Part shown: piece after piece, positions 6,935-14,549 of the stretch
How the letters are laid out: each line of letters starts with the position of its first letter
Numbering within the stretch: position 1 is the first letter of the stretch
NCBI GenBank assembly: GCA_024508935.1
Contig: JANINW010000037.1
Coordinates: forward strand, 131,639 to 163,940
Length of the DNA stretch: 32,302 nt
From: Flavipsychrobacter sp.
GTDB taxonomy: Bacteria; Bacteroidota; Bacteroidia; Chitinophagales; Chitinophagaceae
Direction of reading: 5' to 3'
Program-made: the position numbers and the translations under genes
The notes under the pieces: generated by a model
The model's input: the letters and a program-made list of their open reading frames with translations, nothing else
Database searches by the model: none
What the model was told of the DNA's origin: nothing

Positions 6935-8308
6935 TTAATTCTTACTCATTTCCGCCAGGTTTTTGTGGAAATAAGGGATGGTCTCTATACCCTTGAAATA
7001 GTTGAAAACATCATATTTCTCGTTCGGAGAGTGGATATTGTCATTATCCAGCCCAAAGCCCAGCAGTACTGTTTTTAGTCCCAGGGTTTTCTCAAAGAGC
7101 GCTATGATAGGTATGCTGCCGCCACCGCGGGTGGGTATAGGGTCTTTGCCGAAAGCTGTTTTAATGGCCGCCGCCGCCGCTTTGTAGGCTACAGAGTCTG
7201 TAGGGGTTACCACAGGTTCTCCACCATGATGAGCCGTTACTTTTACCGTCACGTAATCCGGGGCAATGCTTTCAAAGTGCTTCTGGAACATTGCACTTAT
7301 CTCGTCGCTGCTCTGGTGCGGTACAAGGCGCATAGATATTTTGGCATTAGCTTTTGATGGCAATACCGTTTTGGCACCCTCGCCGGTATAGCCACCCCAT
7401 ATACCGTTCACATCCAGGGTAGGGCGTATGCCGGTACGCTCCATAGTAGTATAGCCTTTCTCGCCGCATACTTCTTTTACACCCAGGTCTTTTTTGTATT
7501 CGTTTATATCGAAAGGGGCATTGTTCAGGGCCTTGCGGTCTGCATCGCTCATATCGTCTACCTTGTCATAGAAGCCCGGGATAGTTATGTGATTATTTTC
7601 GTCGTGGAGGGACGCGATCATTTTGCAAAGGATATTAATGGGGTTGGCTACTGCGCCACCGTACACACCACTGTGCAGGTCGCGGTTAGGGCCTACCACC
7701 TCTACTTCCATGTACGCCAGTCCGCGCAGGCCGGTTTCCAGCGAAGGATGCTCCATGCTTATCATGGAGGTATCAGATACCAGTACGATATCTGCTTTCA
7801 GCTTCGTTTTATTGTCTTCCAGGAACTTGCCCAGGTTGCTGCTGCCTACTTCTTCCTCGCCTTCTATCATAAATTTGATATTGCAGGGCAGGGTATTAGT
7901 CTTTACCATTACTTCCAGCGCTTTTACGTGCATGAACATCTGGCCTTTATCGTCACAGGCACCACGGGCGTATATTTTTTCGTCTTTTATCACGGGTTCA
8001 AAAGGACCGCTGTGCCACAGTTCCAGCGGATCGGGCGGCTGCACATCGTAGTGGCCGTAAACGAGTACCGTAGGCAGGCTGGGGTCTATCATTTTTTCGC
8101 CATACACTATAGGGTGGCCCGGCGTAGGGCATATTTCAGCGCTATCGGCGCCCGCAGCCAGCAGGCTGGCCTTTACCGCCTCAGCACAGCGTGCTACATC
8201 GGCTTTGTATTTACTATCGGCGCTTACAGATGGTATACGCAACAGTTCCAGCAGTTCATCGAGGAAGCGTTGTTTGTTTTGCGAAAGATAATCCGTCCAT
8301 GCTTGCAT
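6935..8308 (-). CDS. M20 family dipeptidase (zinc metallopeptidase)
   Basis: A 457-residue M20/ArgE/CPG2-family peptidase. Metal-ligand motifs are in order: YGHYDVQPP (His86, Asp88), RGACDDKGQ (bridging Asp near 119), the catalytic pair IEGEEEVGSSN (Glu151-153), VSDTS (Asp179), and a C-terminal DNDNIHSPNEKYD with the last His ligand. The dimerisation domain between about residues 195 and 350 is of usual size. There is no signal peptide, so it should act in the cytoplasm on dipeptides or small peptides. Length and motifs fit the CNDP/PepV-like dipeptidase group typical of Bacteroidota. It seems to have its own promoter (candidate -7 element at 8331). Confidence 0.92.
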   Translation of the reverse strand: MQAWTDYLSQNKQRFLDELLELLRIPSVSADSKYKADVARCAEAVKASLLAAGADSAEICPTPGHPIVYGEKMIDPSLPTVLVYGHYDVQPPDPLELWHSGPFEPVIKDEKIYARGACDDKGQMFMHVKALEVMVKTNTLPCNIKFMIEGEEEVGSSNLGKFLEDNKTKLKADIVLVSDTSMISMEHPSLETGLRGLAYMEVEVVGPNRDLHSGVYGGAVANPINILCKMIASLHDENNHITIPGFYDKVDDMSDADRKALNNAPFDINEYKKDLGVKEVCGEKGYTTMERTGIRPTLDVNGIWGGYTGEGAKTVLPSKANAKISMRLVPHQSSDEISAMFQKHFESIAPDYVTVKVTAHHGGEPVVTPTDSVAYKAAAAAIKTAFGKDPIPTRGGGSIPIIALFEKTLGLKTVLLGFGLDNDNIHSPNEKYDVFNYFKGIETIPYFHKNLAEMSKN

Positions 8309-8330
8309 GATATATTGAAATTTTAGAGCC

Positions 8331-8338
8331 CAAAAGTA
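8331..8338 (-). promoter_or_regulatory. Candidate -7 element for the M20 dipeptidase gene
   Basis: On the minus strand this reads TACTTTTG, fitting TAnnTTTG, and is 22 bases upstream of the ATG at 8308. No matching -33 TTG was found at the expected spacing. Confidence 0.35.
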
Positions 8339-8430
8339 TATAATTCAGAGATTGAAGGGGAGGGGAATTTGGGATCACCTATATTATATAATAATGGCAT
8401 AATCTTTATGCAGGTATAGGAAATGCTTTT

Positions 8431-8730
8431 ATGGCTACTAAATTCTCAGAACTTATAAATGGAGATAAGCCGGTGCTGGTAGATTTTACAGCTACCTGGT
8501 GCGGGCCTTGCAAAATGATGGCGCCGATATTGGATGAAGTAAAGCAACTGGTAGGAGATAGTGCTACTATCATTAAAATAGACATAGATAAAAACCCGGC
8601 TGCTGCAAACGCATTCCAGGTGCAAGGCGTGCCTACACTTATATTGTTTAAGCAAGGCAATATTAAATGGCGCCAAAGCGGTGTGATGCCCGCAAAGGAG
8701 ATAAAGCGTGCCATAGACACTTATGCCTAA
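8431..8730 (+). CDS. Thioredoxin
   Basis: A 99-residue single-domain thioredoxin with the redox site WCGPC (Cys24, Cys27), the conserved cis-proline segment GVPTLILF and no signal peptide, so it should be a cytoplasmic disulfide reductase. It is slightly shorter than E. coli TrxA at the N-terminus. It stands alone between the divergent M20 dipeptidase gene and the T9SS cargo pair. A second, clearly related thioredoxin lies at 14243-14536; the two share the stretches [18 protein letters not shown] and KWRQSGV. Because two copies exist, the symbol trxA is not assigned to either. Confidence 0.93.
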   Translation: MATKFSELINGDKPVLVDFTATWCGPCKMMAPILDEVKQLVGDSATIIKIDIDKNPAAANAFQVQGVPTLILFKQGNIKWRQSGVMPAKEIKRAIDTYA

Positions 8731-8822
8731 ACCGGGTATGCGGGAAAAGTAACTATAGGCAGTTTATTAATTTCCGGCTAATGAACTATGGCATGTAATT
8801 TGTTAAAATCTAATTGATAGTC

Positions 8823-8863
8823 CTTTAAGATATACTGTTTTAACAGTTTATACGTTCTTAAAG
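8823..8863. repeat. Nested inverted repeat upstream of the first T9SS cargo gene
   Basis: Outer arms CTTTAAGA (8823-8830) and TCTTAAAG (8856-8863) enclose a perfect inner palindrome ACTGTTTTAACAGT (8834-8847). It lies 45 bases before the ATG at 8909. It could be an operator for a dimeric regulator or a hairpin in the leader. The rest of the 178-bp gap shows nothing else recognisable. Confidence 0.5.
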
Positions 8864-8908
8864 TCGTTCATTTACACAATCAATTATTTTATCTCTAAAC
8901 CAAAAAGT

Positions 8909-10246
8909 ATGAGGAAATTCCTTACCCTTGCAGCAAGTTCATTGCTGTTTTTTAGTGCCGCAGAAGCGAAACATCAGCCAACCGTAAAACTGCACGCCCT
9001 CACCAAGGCTGTGCTGAACCACAAGGCTCCTACCTCCGCCAACAAAGCAACCAGCGTACCTTCGCGCCTGGTAGCTAAAGCAACCTCCAGCTACAATAGC
9101 GGCTCTTACCAGTTCAGCGATTCGTCGCGCTACCAGTATAGCGGGCAGCACGGCAGCTATGATGCTTTTACAGATGATTGGGATTATGACAAACGCACCG
9201 ACTACCAATATACCGGCTCTCAATACGAGAATTCATACCGCAGCACTAAGACCTATGATGCATCGAACCGGCTGGCGACTATAGTGGATGAGCAATGGAA
9301 CGGTAGTGGCTGGGATAATTACATACGCGGTACCGTGAATTATACCGGTAACGATATAGCCGGCGGTACAGGTGAAATGTGGAACGGCAGCAGCTGGGAC
9401 CCATTGTATAAAACCAGTTTTACCTACGACGGGAACCATAACCTGCTAACCACAACCGATGAAGAATGGAATGGCAGTACTTATGACATTATGTACCGTA
9501 ATACCATGACGTATAACGGCAGCAACCAGGTGCTGACCAGTACGGATGAAGAAGACCAGGGCAGTGGTTTGGATTTTACCTATCGCACTACTTATACCTA
9601 TACAGGCACACAGCTGACAATGGAAGTGCAAGAAGAATACATCAGCGGAAGCTGGGAGAATTCAAGCAGGATCATGTATACCTATGATGCGAATAATAAT
9701 GCGGTAACCACAGAAACAGAACAGTGGAACGGCAGCAGCTGGGATAAGGATGGCAAAGAAACCCGCACCTTTGACGGCAATCATAATATGCTGACTAATA
9801 TACACTCTAACTGGACGGGCTCATCATACGAGCCGGGTATAAGGATAACCAGCACATATAATGGCTACAATCAATTGTTGACACAAATTATTGATGCATG
9901 GGACGGCAGTGCTTTTGTTCCTTCGAACGGTATGCCTTATTTCCGCAATTACTATGAGATATTCAATAATGATGTGAAGAAAACCGCTGTGCAGAATGCA
10001 AGTTTGAAAACTTACCCTGTACCTGCAGGTAATGAGCTGAACATAGAAATGAGCTTTAAGCAACCGGCTGCATTTACTGCTACTATCAGCGATATGACAG
10101 GCAAGGTAATGGCCGCATGGACAGAGCAGCCTGCCGCACAATACCGTAAAACCATCAATACAGCTAGCCTGCCATCAGGCAGCTATATATTGCGTGTAAG
10201 CGCAGGTGCTGAACAATTGCAGCAAAAGCTGAATATTGTGAAGTAA
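8909..10246 (+). CDS. T9SS cargo protein with WNGS repeats, copy 1
   Basis: A 445-residue secreted protein. Residues 1-20 form a signal peptide (MRKFLTLAASSLLFFSAAEA). The middle, from about residue 110, holds roughly eight copies of a ~29-residue repeat with the pattern TYdgxNxLLTxxdEeWNGSxWdxxyRxT, rich in Tyr, Trp, Asn and Asp. This resembles extracellular beta-strand repeat proteins, distantly like YD repeats. The last ~80 residues (LKTYPVPAGNELNIE to SGSYILRVSAG and the C-terminal KLNIVK) are a type A T9SS sorting domain, so it should cross the outer membrane by type IX secretion and be surface-attached or released. Function is unknown. It is followed by a perfect hairpin terminator and then by a paralogue of identical length. 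Confidence 0.85.
   Translation: MRKFLTLAASSLLFFSAAEAKHQPTVKLHALTKAVLNHKAPTSANKATSVPSRLVAKATSSYNSGSYQFSDSSRYQYSGQHGSYDAFTDDWDYDKRTDYQYTGSQYENSYRSTKTYDASNRLATIVDEQWNGSGWDNYIRGTVNYTGNDIAGGTGEMWNGSSWDPLYKTSFTYDGNHNLLTTTDEEWNGSTYDIMYRNTMTYNGSNQVLTSTDEEDQGSGLDFTYRTTYTYTGTQLTMEVQEEYISGSWENSSRIMYTYDANNNAVTTETEQWNGSSWDKDGKETRTFDGNHNMLTNIHSNWTGSSYEPGIRITSTYNGYNQLLTQIIDAWDGSAFVPSNGMPYFRNYYEIFNNDVKKTAVQNASLKTYPVPAGNELNIEMSFKQPAAFTATISDMTGKVMAAWTEQPAAQYRKTINTASLPSGSYILRVSAGAEQLQQKLNIVK
9947..10246 (+). repeat. Duplicated 3' segment, copy 1 (T9SS sorting region)
   Basis: These 300 bases are close to identical to 11364-11663, while the upstream parts of the two genes are much more diverged. The segment encodes the linker plus the C-terminal sorting domain. 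Confidence 0.85.
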
Positions 10247-10251
10247 TTTTT

Positions 10252-10281
10252 TTGCAGCCACTTAACGTTAAGTGGCTGCAA
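10252..10281 (+). terminator. Terminator between the two T9SS cargo genes
   Basis: A perfect 14-bp inverted repeat (TTGCAGCCACTTAA, CG, and its complement) starts 5 bases after the stop codon and is followed by TATTTTTAT. The second cargo gene may thus need its own promoter or read-through. Confidence 0.85.
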
Positions 10282-10325
10282 TATTTTTATCTACAATCTT
10301 TATTCACCAAACTATATTAACATCT

Positions 10326-11663
10326 ATGAGGAAAATCCTTATCCTTTTAGCATTTACGGCACTAAGTGCCAGTGTAGCACAGGCCAAATTTCATCTGACG
10401 CCCAAATCACATCCATTTACCAAGGCTATTCTAAAACATGTGATTAGCAATGCAGCAAATAAAAGTACGGGTGTTCCATCGCGACTGGTAGCGAAAAGTA
10501 CTTTTACTTATTTCAATTCAGCGTATAAGCCTTTTGATTCCGGCAGGCTGTCGTATGGTGGTATGAGAGGCGAATATGATGCTTTTATGGACGATTGGAA
10601 TTATGACCTGCAGACTAAATATGATTATACCGGTACTTATACACCGGCAGGCAGAATTACAAAAACCTATAATGGTGCCAACCAAATACAAACTATTCTT
10701 ACAGAATCGTATAACGGGAGCACATGGGAGAATAATGAACGCGCTTCCATCACATATTCCGGCAGTGACGTTTCCGGCTTATTAGATGAAACATGGAACG
10801 GAACAGCCTGGGAAAATTCATACAAAACAAGTTTCGTGTATGATGCAAACCATAACCCGCTTGTGGTAACTGAAGAAGCATGGGTGAGCAATGCCTGGGC
10901 AATCGTTTATAGAACGACAAATACCTACAACGCCGGTAATAACCTGCTGACGAGCACGGAAGAAGAAGATAAAGGTACTGGTCTTGATCTGTCATACCGT
11001 ACTACCAATACATATACCGCTAACAAGCTAACGAGTGAATTGGAAGAGGTATGGAATGGAAGTGGTTGGGATAATGAGTTCAGGTACACCTCGACCTATA
11101 ATTCCTCCTCAGGAGATCTTACTGAATACCTGACGGAGCAGTGGAACGGCTCTGCATGGGAAAATGATAGCAAACAATTGAGCACATTTGATGCTAATCA
11201 TAACCAATTGACCAACGTTTTTATGAGTTGGAATGGTACTGCATTTGAAAACGAATTTAGAAACGTGATGACTTATAACGGGTGGAACCAGGAATTAACC
11301 CGTGCCATCGAAAGTTGGAATGGTAGCGCATTTGCACCTAAAAATAGCGACCCGCTGGTACGTAACTACTATGAAATGTTCAATAACGATGTGAAGAAAA
11401 CCACTGTGCAGAATGCAAGTTTGAAAACTTATCCTGTACCTGCAGGTAATGAGCTGAACATAGAAATGAGCTTTAAACAACCGGCTGTGTTTGGAGTAAC
11501 CATCAGTGATATGACAGGCAAGATATTGGCCGCATGGACCGAACAGCCTGCCGCACAATACCGGAAAACCATCAATGCCGCGAACCTGCTATCAGGCAGT
11601 TATATATTGCGTGTAAGCGCAGGTGCTGAACAATTGCAGCAAAAGCTGAACATTGTTAAGTAA
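10326..11663 (+). CDS. T9SS cargo protein with WNGS repeats, copy 2
   Basis: A 445-residue paralogue of the preceding gene with the same architecture. It has a signal peptide (MRKILILLAFTALSASVAQA), a linker with GVPSRLVAKST shared with copy 1, about eight ~29-residue repeats (EEVWNGSGWDNEFRYTSTY and similar), and a T9SS type A sorting domain at the C-terminus. ATG 10326 was chosen because it aligns with the start of copy 1; an in-frame upstream extension would run into the terminator. The repeat region is diverged from copy 1, but the last 300 bases are nearly identical. Secretion through the type IX system is expected from family knowledge; the biological role is unknown. Confidence 0.85.
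   Translation: MRKILILLAFTALSASVAQAKFHLTPKSHPFTKAILKHVISNAANKSTGVPSRLVAKSTFTYFNSAYKPFDSGRLSYGGMRGEYDAFMDDWNYDLQTKYDYTGTYTPAGRITKTYNGANQIQTILTESYNGSTWENNERASITYSGSDVSGLLDETWNGTAWENSYKTSFVYDANHNPLVVTEEAWVSNAWAIVYRTTNTYNAGNNLLTSTEEEDKGTGLDLSYRTTNTYTANKLTSELEEVWNGSGWDNEFRYTSTYNSSSGDLTEYLTEQWNGSAWENDSKQLSTFDANHNQLTNVFMSWNGTAFENEFRNVMTYNGWNQELTRAIESWNGSAFAPKNSDPLVRNYYEMFNNDVKKTTVQNASLKTYPVPAGNELNIEMSFKQPAVFGVTISDMTGKILAAWTEQPAAQYRKTINAANLLSGSYILRVSAGAEQLQQKLNIVK
11364..11663 (+). repeat. Duplicated 3' segment, copy 2 (T9SS sorting region)
   Basis: This is the partner of 9947-10246; both are exactly 300 bases. Long identical runs include the stretch coding for YILRVSAGAEQLQQKLN. Confidence 0.85.
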
Positions 11664-11686
11664 TAAATGGAAGGTTATAATTATTG

Positions 11687-11710
11687 AAAGCCGCTGGTAA
11701 CAGCGGCTTT
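11687..11710 (+). terminator. Terminator after the second T9SS cargo gene
   Basis: A 10-bp perfect stem (AAAGCCGCTG / CAGCGGCTTT) with loop GTAA is followed by TGTTTTATATTT, 24 bases past the stop codon. Confidence 0.8.
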
Positions 11711-11788
11711 TGTTTTATATTTAATTCAGAATGAACAATTTGTAAGGTTCGCTGTTTTTTCCGAAGTATTCCGGACCTACTGAAACCT

Positions 11789-12889
11789 ATGAAAATTATG
11801 AAAGAGGTAAAACTGCCATTTTATGTTCATATGACACTATCGCTGCTGGCAGTAGTAATAGTGCTGTTCCTGCTTAAAGTGGGTGCGGTGGTAATTATAC
11901 CTTTATTCTTTGCCTTGCTTATATCTGCATTGTTGTACCCGTTGTCAAAACGACTGGAACGGTTAAATCTGCCGCGCAGCATATCATCCTTGGTGAGTGT
12001 CGTTATATTTCTCGCGTGTTCAGGTTTGTTCATTTATTTTCTTGTTACGCAGATCATACATTTCTCCGAGGACTTGCCGCAGTTTCAAAAACGTATTGAG
12101 GTGCTGCTGGCCGATCTGCAGGCATTTATTTCAAGAGAGTATCATGTAAATGCCACTGACCAGATAGCGTATCTCAATAAGTCGGCCTCGGGCATGCTGG
12201 AAGGTGTTGCCAATTCTATTACTGCTATATTGGGTTCGGTCATAGAGTTTTTTATCTGGACCATTTTCGTTTTTATCTATACTTATTTCATTCTCTTCCA
12301 TCGTACATTGTTGTATCGTTTTATGATGCAATTATTCAGCGCACAGTACAGGCCTAAAGTAAAAGAAGTAATAGATGATACCCGCGTGGTCATTAACCAT
12401 TATGTACTCGGGCTGCTGCTTGAAATGGCCATCATGACTGTAATCAACTGCAGTGTGTTTGCTATTATGGGCCTGCATTATGCACTCTTGCTGGGTATGA
12501 TAGCTGCGGTGCTTAATATAATACCCTACCTGGGTATATATACAGCTATGGCTATCTGCATGCTGGTAACCATTGCCAACGGTACCGGTGGACAGGCAGT
12601 AAGTGTAGCCATAGCAATGATTATTATACACTTTATTGATGCCAATATACTTATGCCGCGCATAGTAGGCGGCAGGGTAAAAATGAATGCCCTCATAACC
12701 ATATTGGCAGTGCTGGTAGGTAACCGTATCTGGGGCGTTTCTGGCATGTTCCTTTTTATACCGCTAATAGCTATCCTGAAGATCATTTTCGAAAGGGTAG
12801 ATGGCCTGAAACCATGGGCCCTGCTGATAGGCACGGACGACAATAAGGCCGTTACAACAAAGAAAGTACCTGACAAAGGCGCCAGCTAA
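11789..12889 (+). CDS. AI-2E family transporter (PerM/TqsA-like membrane protein)
   Basis: A 366-residue polytopic inner-membrane protein with about eight predicted hydrophobic segments. These include two at the N-terminus (near 15-50), one near 65-90, a pair around 150-170 and a hydrophobic C-terminal block. The C-terminal signature RIVGGRVKMNALITILAV, then GNRIWGVSGMFLFIPLIA, is typical of the AI-2E/UPF0118 family. Some members export autoinducer-2 and others act in ion or proton antiport, so the substrate here is unknown. A charged soluble tail follows (GTDDNKAVTTKK). No quorum-sensing genes are nearby. It is 82 bp upstream of the small-membrane-protein and rhodanese gene set on the same strand, with no obvious terminator between them. 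Confidence 0.88.
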   Translation: MKIMKEVKLPFYVHMTLSLLAVVIVLFLLKVGAVVIIPLFFALLISALLYPLSKRLERLNLPRSISSLVSVVIFLACSGLFIYFLVTQIIHFSEDLPQFQKRIEVLLADLQAFISREYHVNATDQIAYLNKSASGMLEGVANSITAILGSVIEFFIWTIFVFIYTYFILFHRTLLYRFMMQLFSAQYRPKVKEVIDDTRVVINHYVLGLLLEMAIMTVINCSVFAIMGLHYALLLGMIAAVLNIIPYLGIYTAMAICMLVTIANGTGGQAVSVAIAMIIIHFIDANILMPRIVGGRVKMNALITILAVLVGNRIWGVSGMFLFIPLIAILKIIFERVDGLKPWALLIGTDDNKAVTTKKVPDKGAS

Positions 12890-12971
12890 CCGCGGTTATC
12901 CTTCTATGTAACATTAGTCACTGTTTACTGAATTTTTATAGGGCAATTTTGTACCTGTAAAATACTTCAGT

Positions 12972-13181
12972 ATGAAAGTGAATATGCATAATGTAGACCG
13001 GTTGATAAGAGCTATCGTGGCGCTTGCCATAATACTGGCATATATGACCGGCACGTTAGCTGGAAGTATGAGCCTGGTATTGCTGGTGGTAGCTGTTGTT
13101 TTACTTGCAACTGCTATAATAGGTTTCTGCCCGCTGTATACCTTGCTGCACATTCGTACCAATAAAATCTCCCGAAAATAA
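12972..13181 (+). CDS. Small DUF2892 (YgaP-like) membrane protein
   Basis: A 69-residue protein with the DUF2892 pattern: an N-terminal NVDRLIRAIVALAII, a first membrane helix, a short turn (GTLAGS), a second helix, and GFCPLYTLLHIRT at the end. DUF2892 also forms the membrane part of the E. coli rhodanese YgaP, which fits the rhodanese genes just downstream. The single Cys in GFCPLY is the family's usual position. It is the first gene of a run of eight with gaps of 1-13 bases; only 1 base separates it from the next gene. Confidence 0.85.
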   Translation: MKVNMHNVDRLIRAIVALAIILAYMTGTLAGSMSLVLLVVAVVLLATAIIGFCPLYTLLHIRTNKISRK

Positions 13182-13182
13182 T

Positions 13183-13389
13183 ATGGTACAACAGTTTTTT
13201 CAAAAGAATATATTGTTCATAGCCGGTATGATAGCAGGGGCAATTGGGGGCTACCTGTACTGGAAATATGTAGGCTGCACCAGCGGGCAGTGTATGATCA
13301 CCTCGCGCCCGCTGAATAGTAGCTTATACGGCGCCGTAATGGGCGGGTTACTGTTAAGTCTCTTTAAAAAAGAAAACAAGAAAAAATAA
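13183..13389 (+). CDS. Small two-helix membrane protein (DUF6132-like)
   Basis: A 68-residue protein with a first helix (ILFIAGMIAGAIGGYLYWKY), a short extramembrane loop holding two cysteines (GCTSGQCMITSRPLNSS), and a second helix (YGAVMGGLLLSLF) with a lysine-rich tail. The CxxxxC ITSRPLNS segment resembles what I recall of DUF6132 proteins in Bacteroidota; that label is tentative. The paired cysteines, placed among rhodanese and thioredoxin genes, suggest a thiol or persulfide role at the membrane, but this is inference. Confidence 0.7.
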   Translation: MVQQFFQKNILFIAGMIAGAIGGYLYWKYVGCTSGQCMITSRPLNSSLYGAVMGGLLLSLFKKENKKK

Positions 13390-13400
13390 AATCAATAAAA

Positions 13401-13658
13401 ATGAAAGTTGTAGATGTAAGATCAAGGCTTGAATATGCTTCAGGCCATGTAAACGAATCGGTAAATATCCCGGTGAATGAACTGGCTGCTCACATAGACG
13501 AATTGAAAGCTATAGACGGAACTATCCTGCTATGCTGTGCATCGGGCGGCCGCAGCGCCATGGCAAAACAGTTCCTTATGCAGCAGGGCTTTACAAACGT
13601 AGAAGATGGCGGCCCGTGGACAAGTGTACAGTATAAATTAATGAACGAAACAAAATAA
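13401..13658 (+). CDS. Single-domain rhodanese, short form (sulfurtransferase 1)
   Basis: An 85-residue minimal rhodanese domain. It begins directly at the conserved VVDVRSRLEYASGHV segment, so the N-terminal strand and helix of usual rhodaneses are missing. The active-site loop is CASGGRS with catalytic Cys46, preceded by a second cysteine (Cys45). Rhodaneses carry a persulfide on this Cys and pass sulfane sulfur to thiols or proteins. The protein is cytoplasmic and lies 11 bases after the membrane protein gene and 12 before a second rhodanese. The short N-terminus is notable, but no in-frame upstream extension is visible. Confidence 0.88.
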   Translation: MKVVDVRSRLEYASGHVNESVNIPVNELAAHIDELKAIDGTILLCCASGGRSAMAKQFLMQQGFTNVEDGGPWTSVQYKLMNETK

Positions 13659-13670
13659 AAAAACAACGAA

Positions 13671-13982
13671 ATGGGATTTATAGGAAAATTACTGGGCCTT
13701 GGCCCTAAAATAGATTTCGGGGAACTTATCAGCCAGGGAGCGCAGATAGTAGATGTACGGACAAAAGGGGAATATGCAAGCGGTCATATAAAAGGCTCTG
13801 TAAACATACCTTTAGACAGGCTGCAGGCAGATATGAACAAACTGAAAAAAGATAAACCGGTGATAACCTGTTGTGCTTCGGGTATGCGTAGTGCATCGGC
13901 TACGCGTATTTTAAAGTCGAGCGGATTTAAAGATGTGTATAATGCAGGTGGATGGTCCAGCCTTAGAAAATACGAGCGATAA
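13671..13982 (+). CDS. Single-domain rhodanese (sulfurtransferase 2)
   Basis: A 103-residue rhodanese with the full small-domain layout: IDFGELISQGAQIVDVRTKGEYASGHIKGSVNIP in outline, then the active loop CASGMRS with catalytic Cys68, preceded by Cys67, and a C-terminal VYNAGGWSSLRKY. It shares the double-Cys feature (TCCASG) with the previous gene, which suggests an old tandem duplication. The N-terminal GFIGKLLGLGP is hydrophobic and might be an amphipathic membrane contact, but no clear signal peptide is present. It is expected to relay sulfane sulfur within this gene set. Confidence 0.9.
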   Translation: MGFIGKLLGLGPKIDFGELISQGAQIVDVRTKGEYASGHIKGSVNIPLDRLQADMNKLKKDKPVITCCASGMRSASATRILKSSGFKDVYNAGGWSSLRKYER

Positions 13983-13985
13983 ATT

Positions 13986-14231
13986 ATGAAAGCGTTATTA
14001 AGTGGCTGGCATTTTATGCGGTTTTTCCGCCTTGCATTCGGCTTGTTCTTTCTTATTGAGGGATTTAAGTCCAAAGACTGGGCGATGGGTATAGTTGGCG
14101 GTTGGTTTCTATACCAGGCTGTAACCAATACCGGCTGTTGCGGTACCACCGCCTGCGCAGCACCACCGGTACGGCAGTCTAAAGAAGTAAGTAAACAGCG
14201 AATAGAAACAATAGAATACACAGAAATATAA
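13986..14231 (+). CDS. Small membrane protein with GCCG motif
   Basis: An 81-residue protein with two hydrophobic helices ([15 protein letters not shown] and [15 protein letters not shown]) followed by [13 protein letters not shown] and a charged tail. I do not know a formal family name with certainty. Its layout resembles DUF2892-like small membrane proteins that end in a GCCG sequence in Bacteroidota. Three cysteines just after the second helix would lie at the membrane surface. It starts 3 bases after the rhodanese gene and is followed by thioredoxin after 11 bases, so co-translation and a shared thiol or sulfur process are likely. Confidence 0.8.
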   Translation: MKALLSGWHFMRFFRLAFGLFFLIEGFKSKDWAMGIVGGWFLYQAVTNTGCCGTTACAAPPVRQSKEVSKQRIETIEYTEI

Positions 14232-14242
14232 ATAGTACGACC

Positions 14243-14536
14243 ATGAAATTTTCAGAACTGATAAACAGCGATAAGCCGGTGTTGGTAGATTTTTCTGCAG
14301 AGTGGTGCGGGCCATGTAAAATGATGGCGCCTATCCTGGAAGATGTAAAAAAATCGATAGGAGAAAAAGCTGTTATTGTGAAGATAGATGTAGACAGGAA
14401 CCCGGCAGCAGCAGGTGCCTATAATATCTCCGGGGTACCTACGCTTATATTGTTTAAAGGTGGTGAGATAAAATGGAGGCAGTCGGGCGTAGTGCCAGCA
14501 CATAGTCTCAGGCAAATAATTGAAGCAAATATTTAA
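14243..14536 (+). CDS. Thioredoxin, within the rhodanese gene set
   Basis: A 97-residue thioredoxin with WCGPC (Cys22, Cys25), the cis-proline segment GVPTLILF and no signal peptide. It is a close paralogue of the thioredoxin at 8431-8730, sharing the start KFSELIN and the runs [11 protein letters not shown] and KWRQSGV. Placed between a cysteine-bearing membrane protein and an OsmC-like gene, it is a plausible reductant for rhodanese persulfides or OsmC disulfides. That role is inferred from context only. Confidence 0.93.
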   Translation: MKFSELINSDKPVLVDFSAEWCGPCKMMAPILEDVKKSIGEKAVIVKIDVDRNPAAAGAYNISGVPTLILFKGGEIKWRQSGVVPAHSLRQIIEANI

Positions 14537-14549
14537 ATCAAACAAAACA

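Noticed and set aside
8731-8908. tRNA or small RNA gene in the gap after the first thioredoxin
   Set aside because: No cloverleaf or T-loop-like sequence is visible; only the nested inverted repeat was found.
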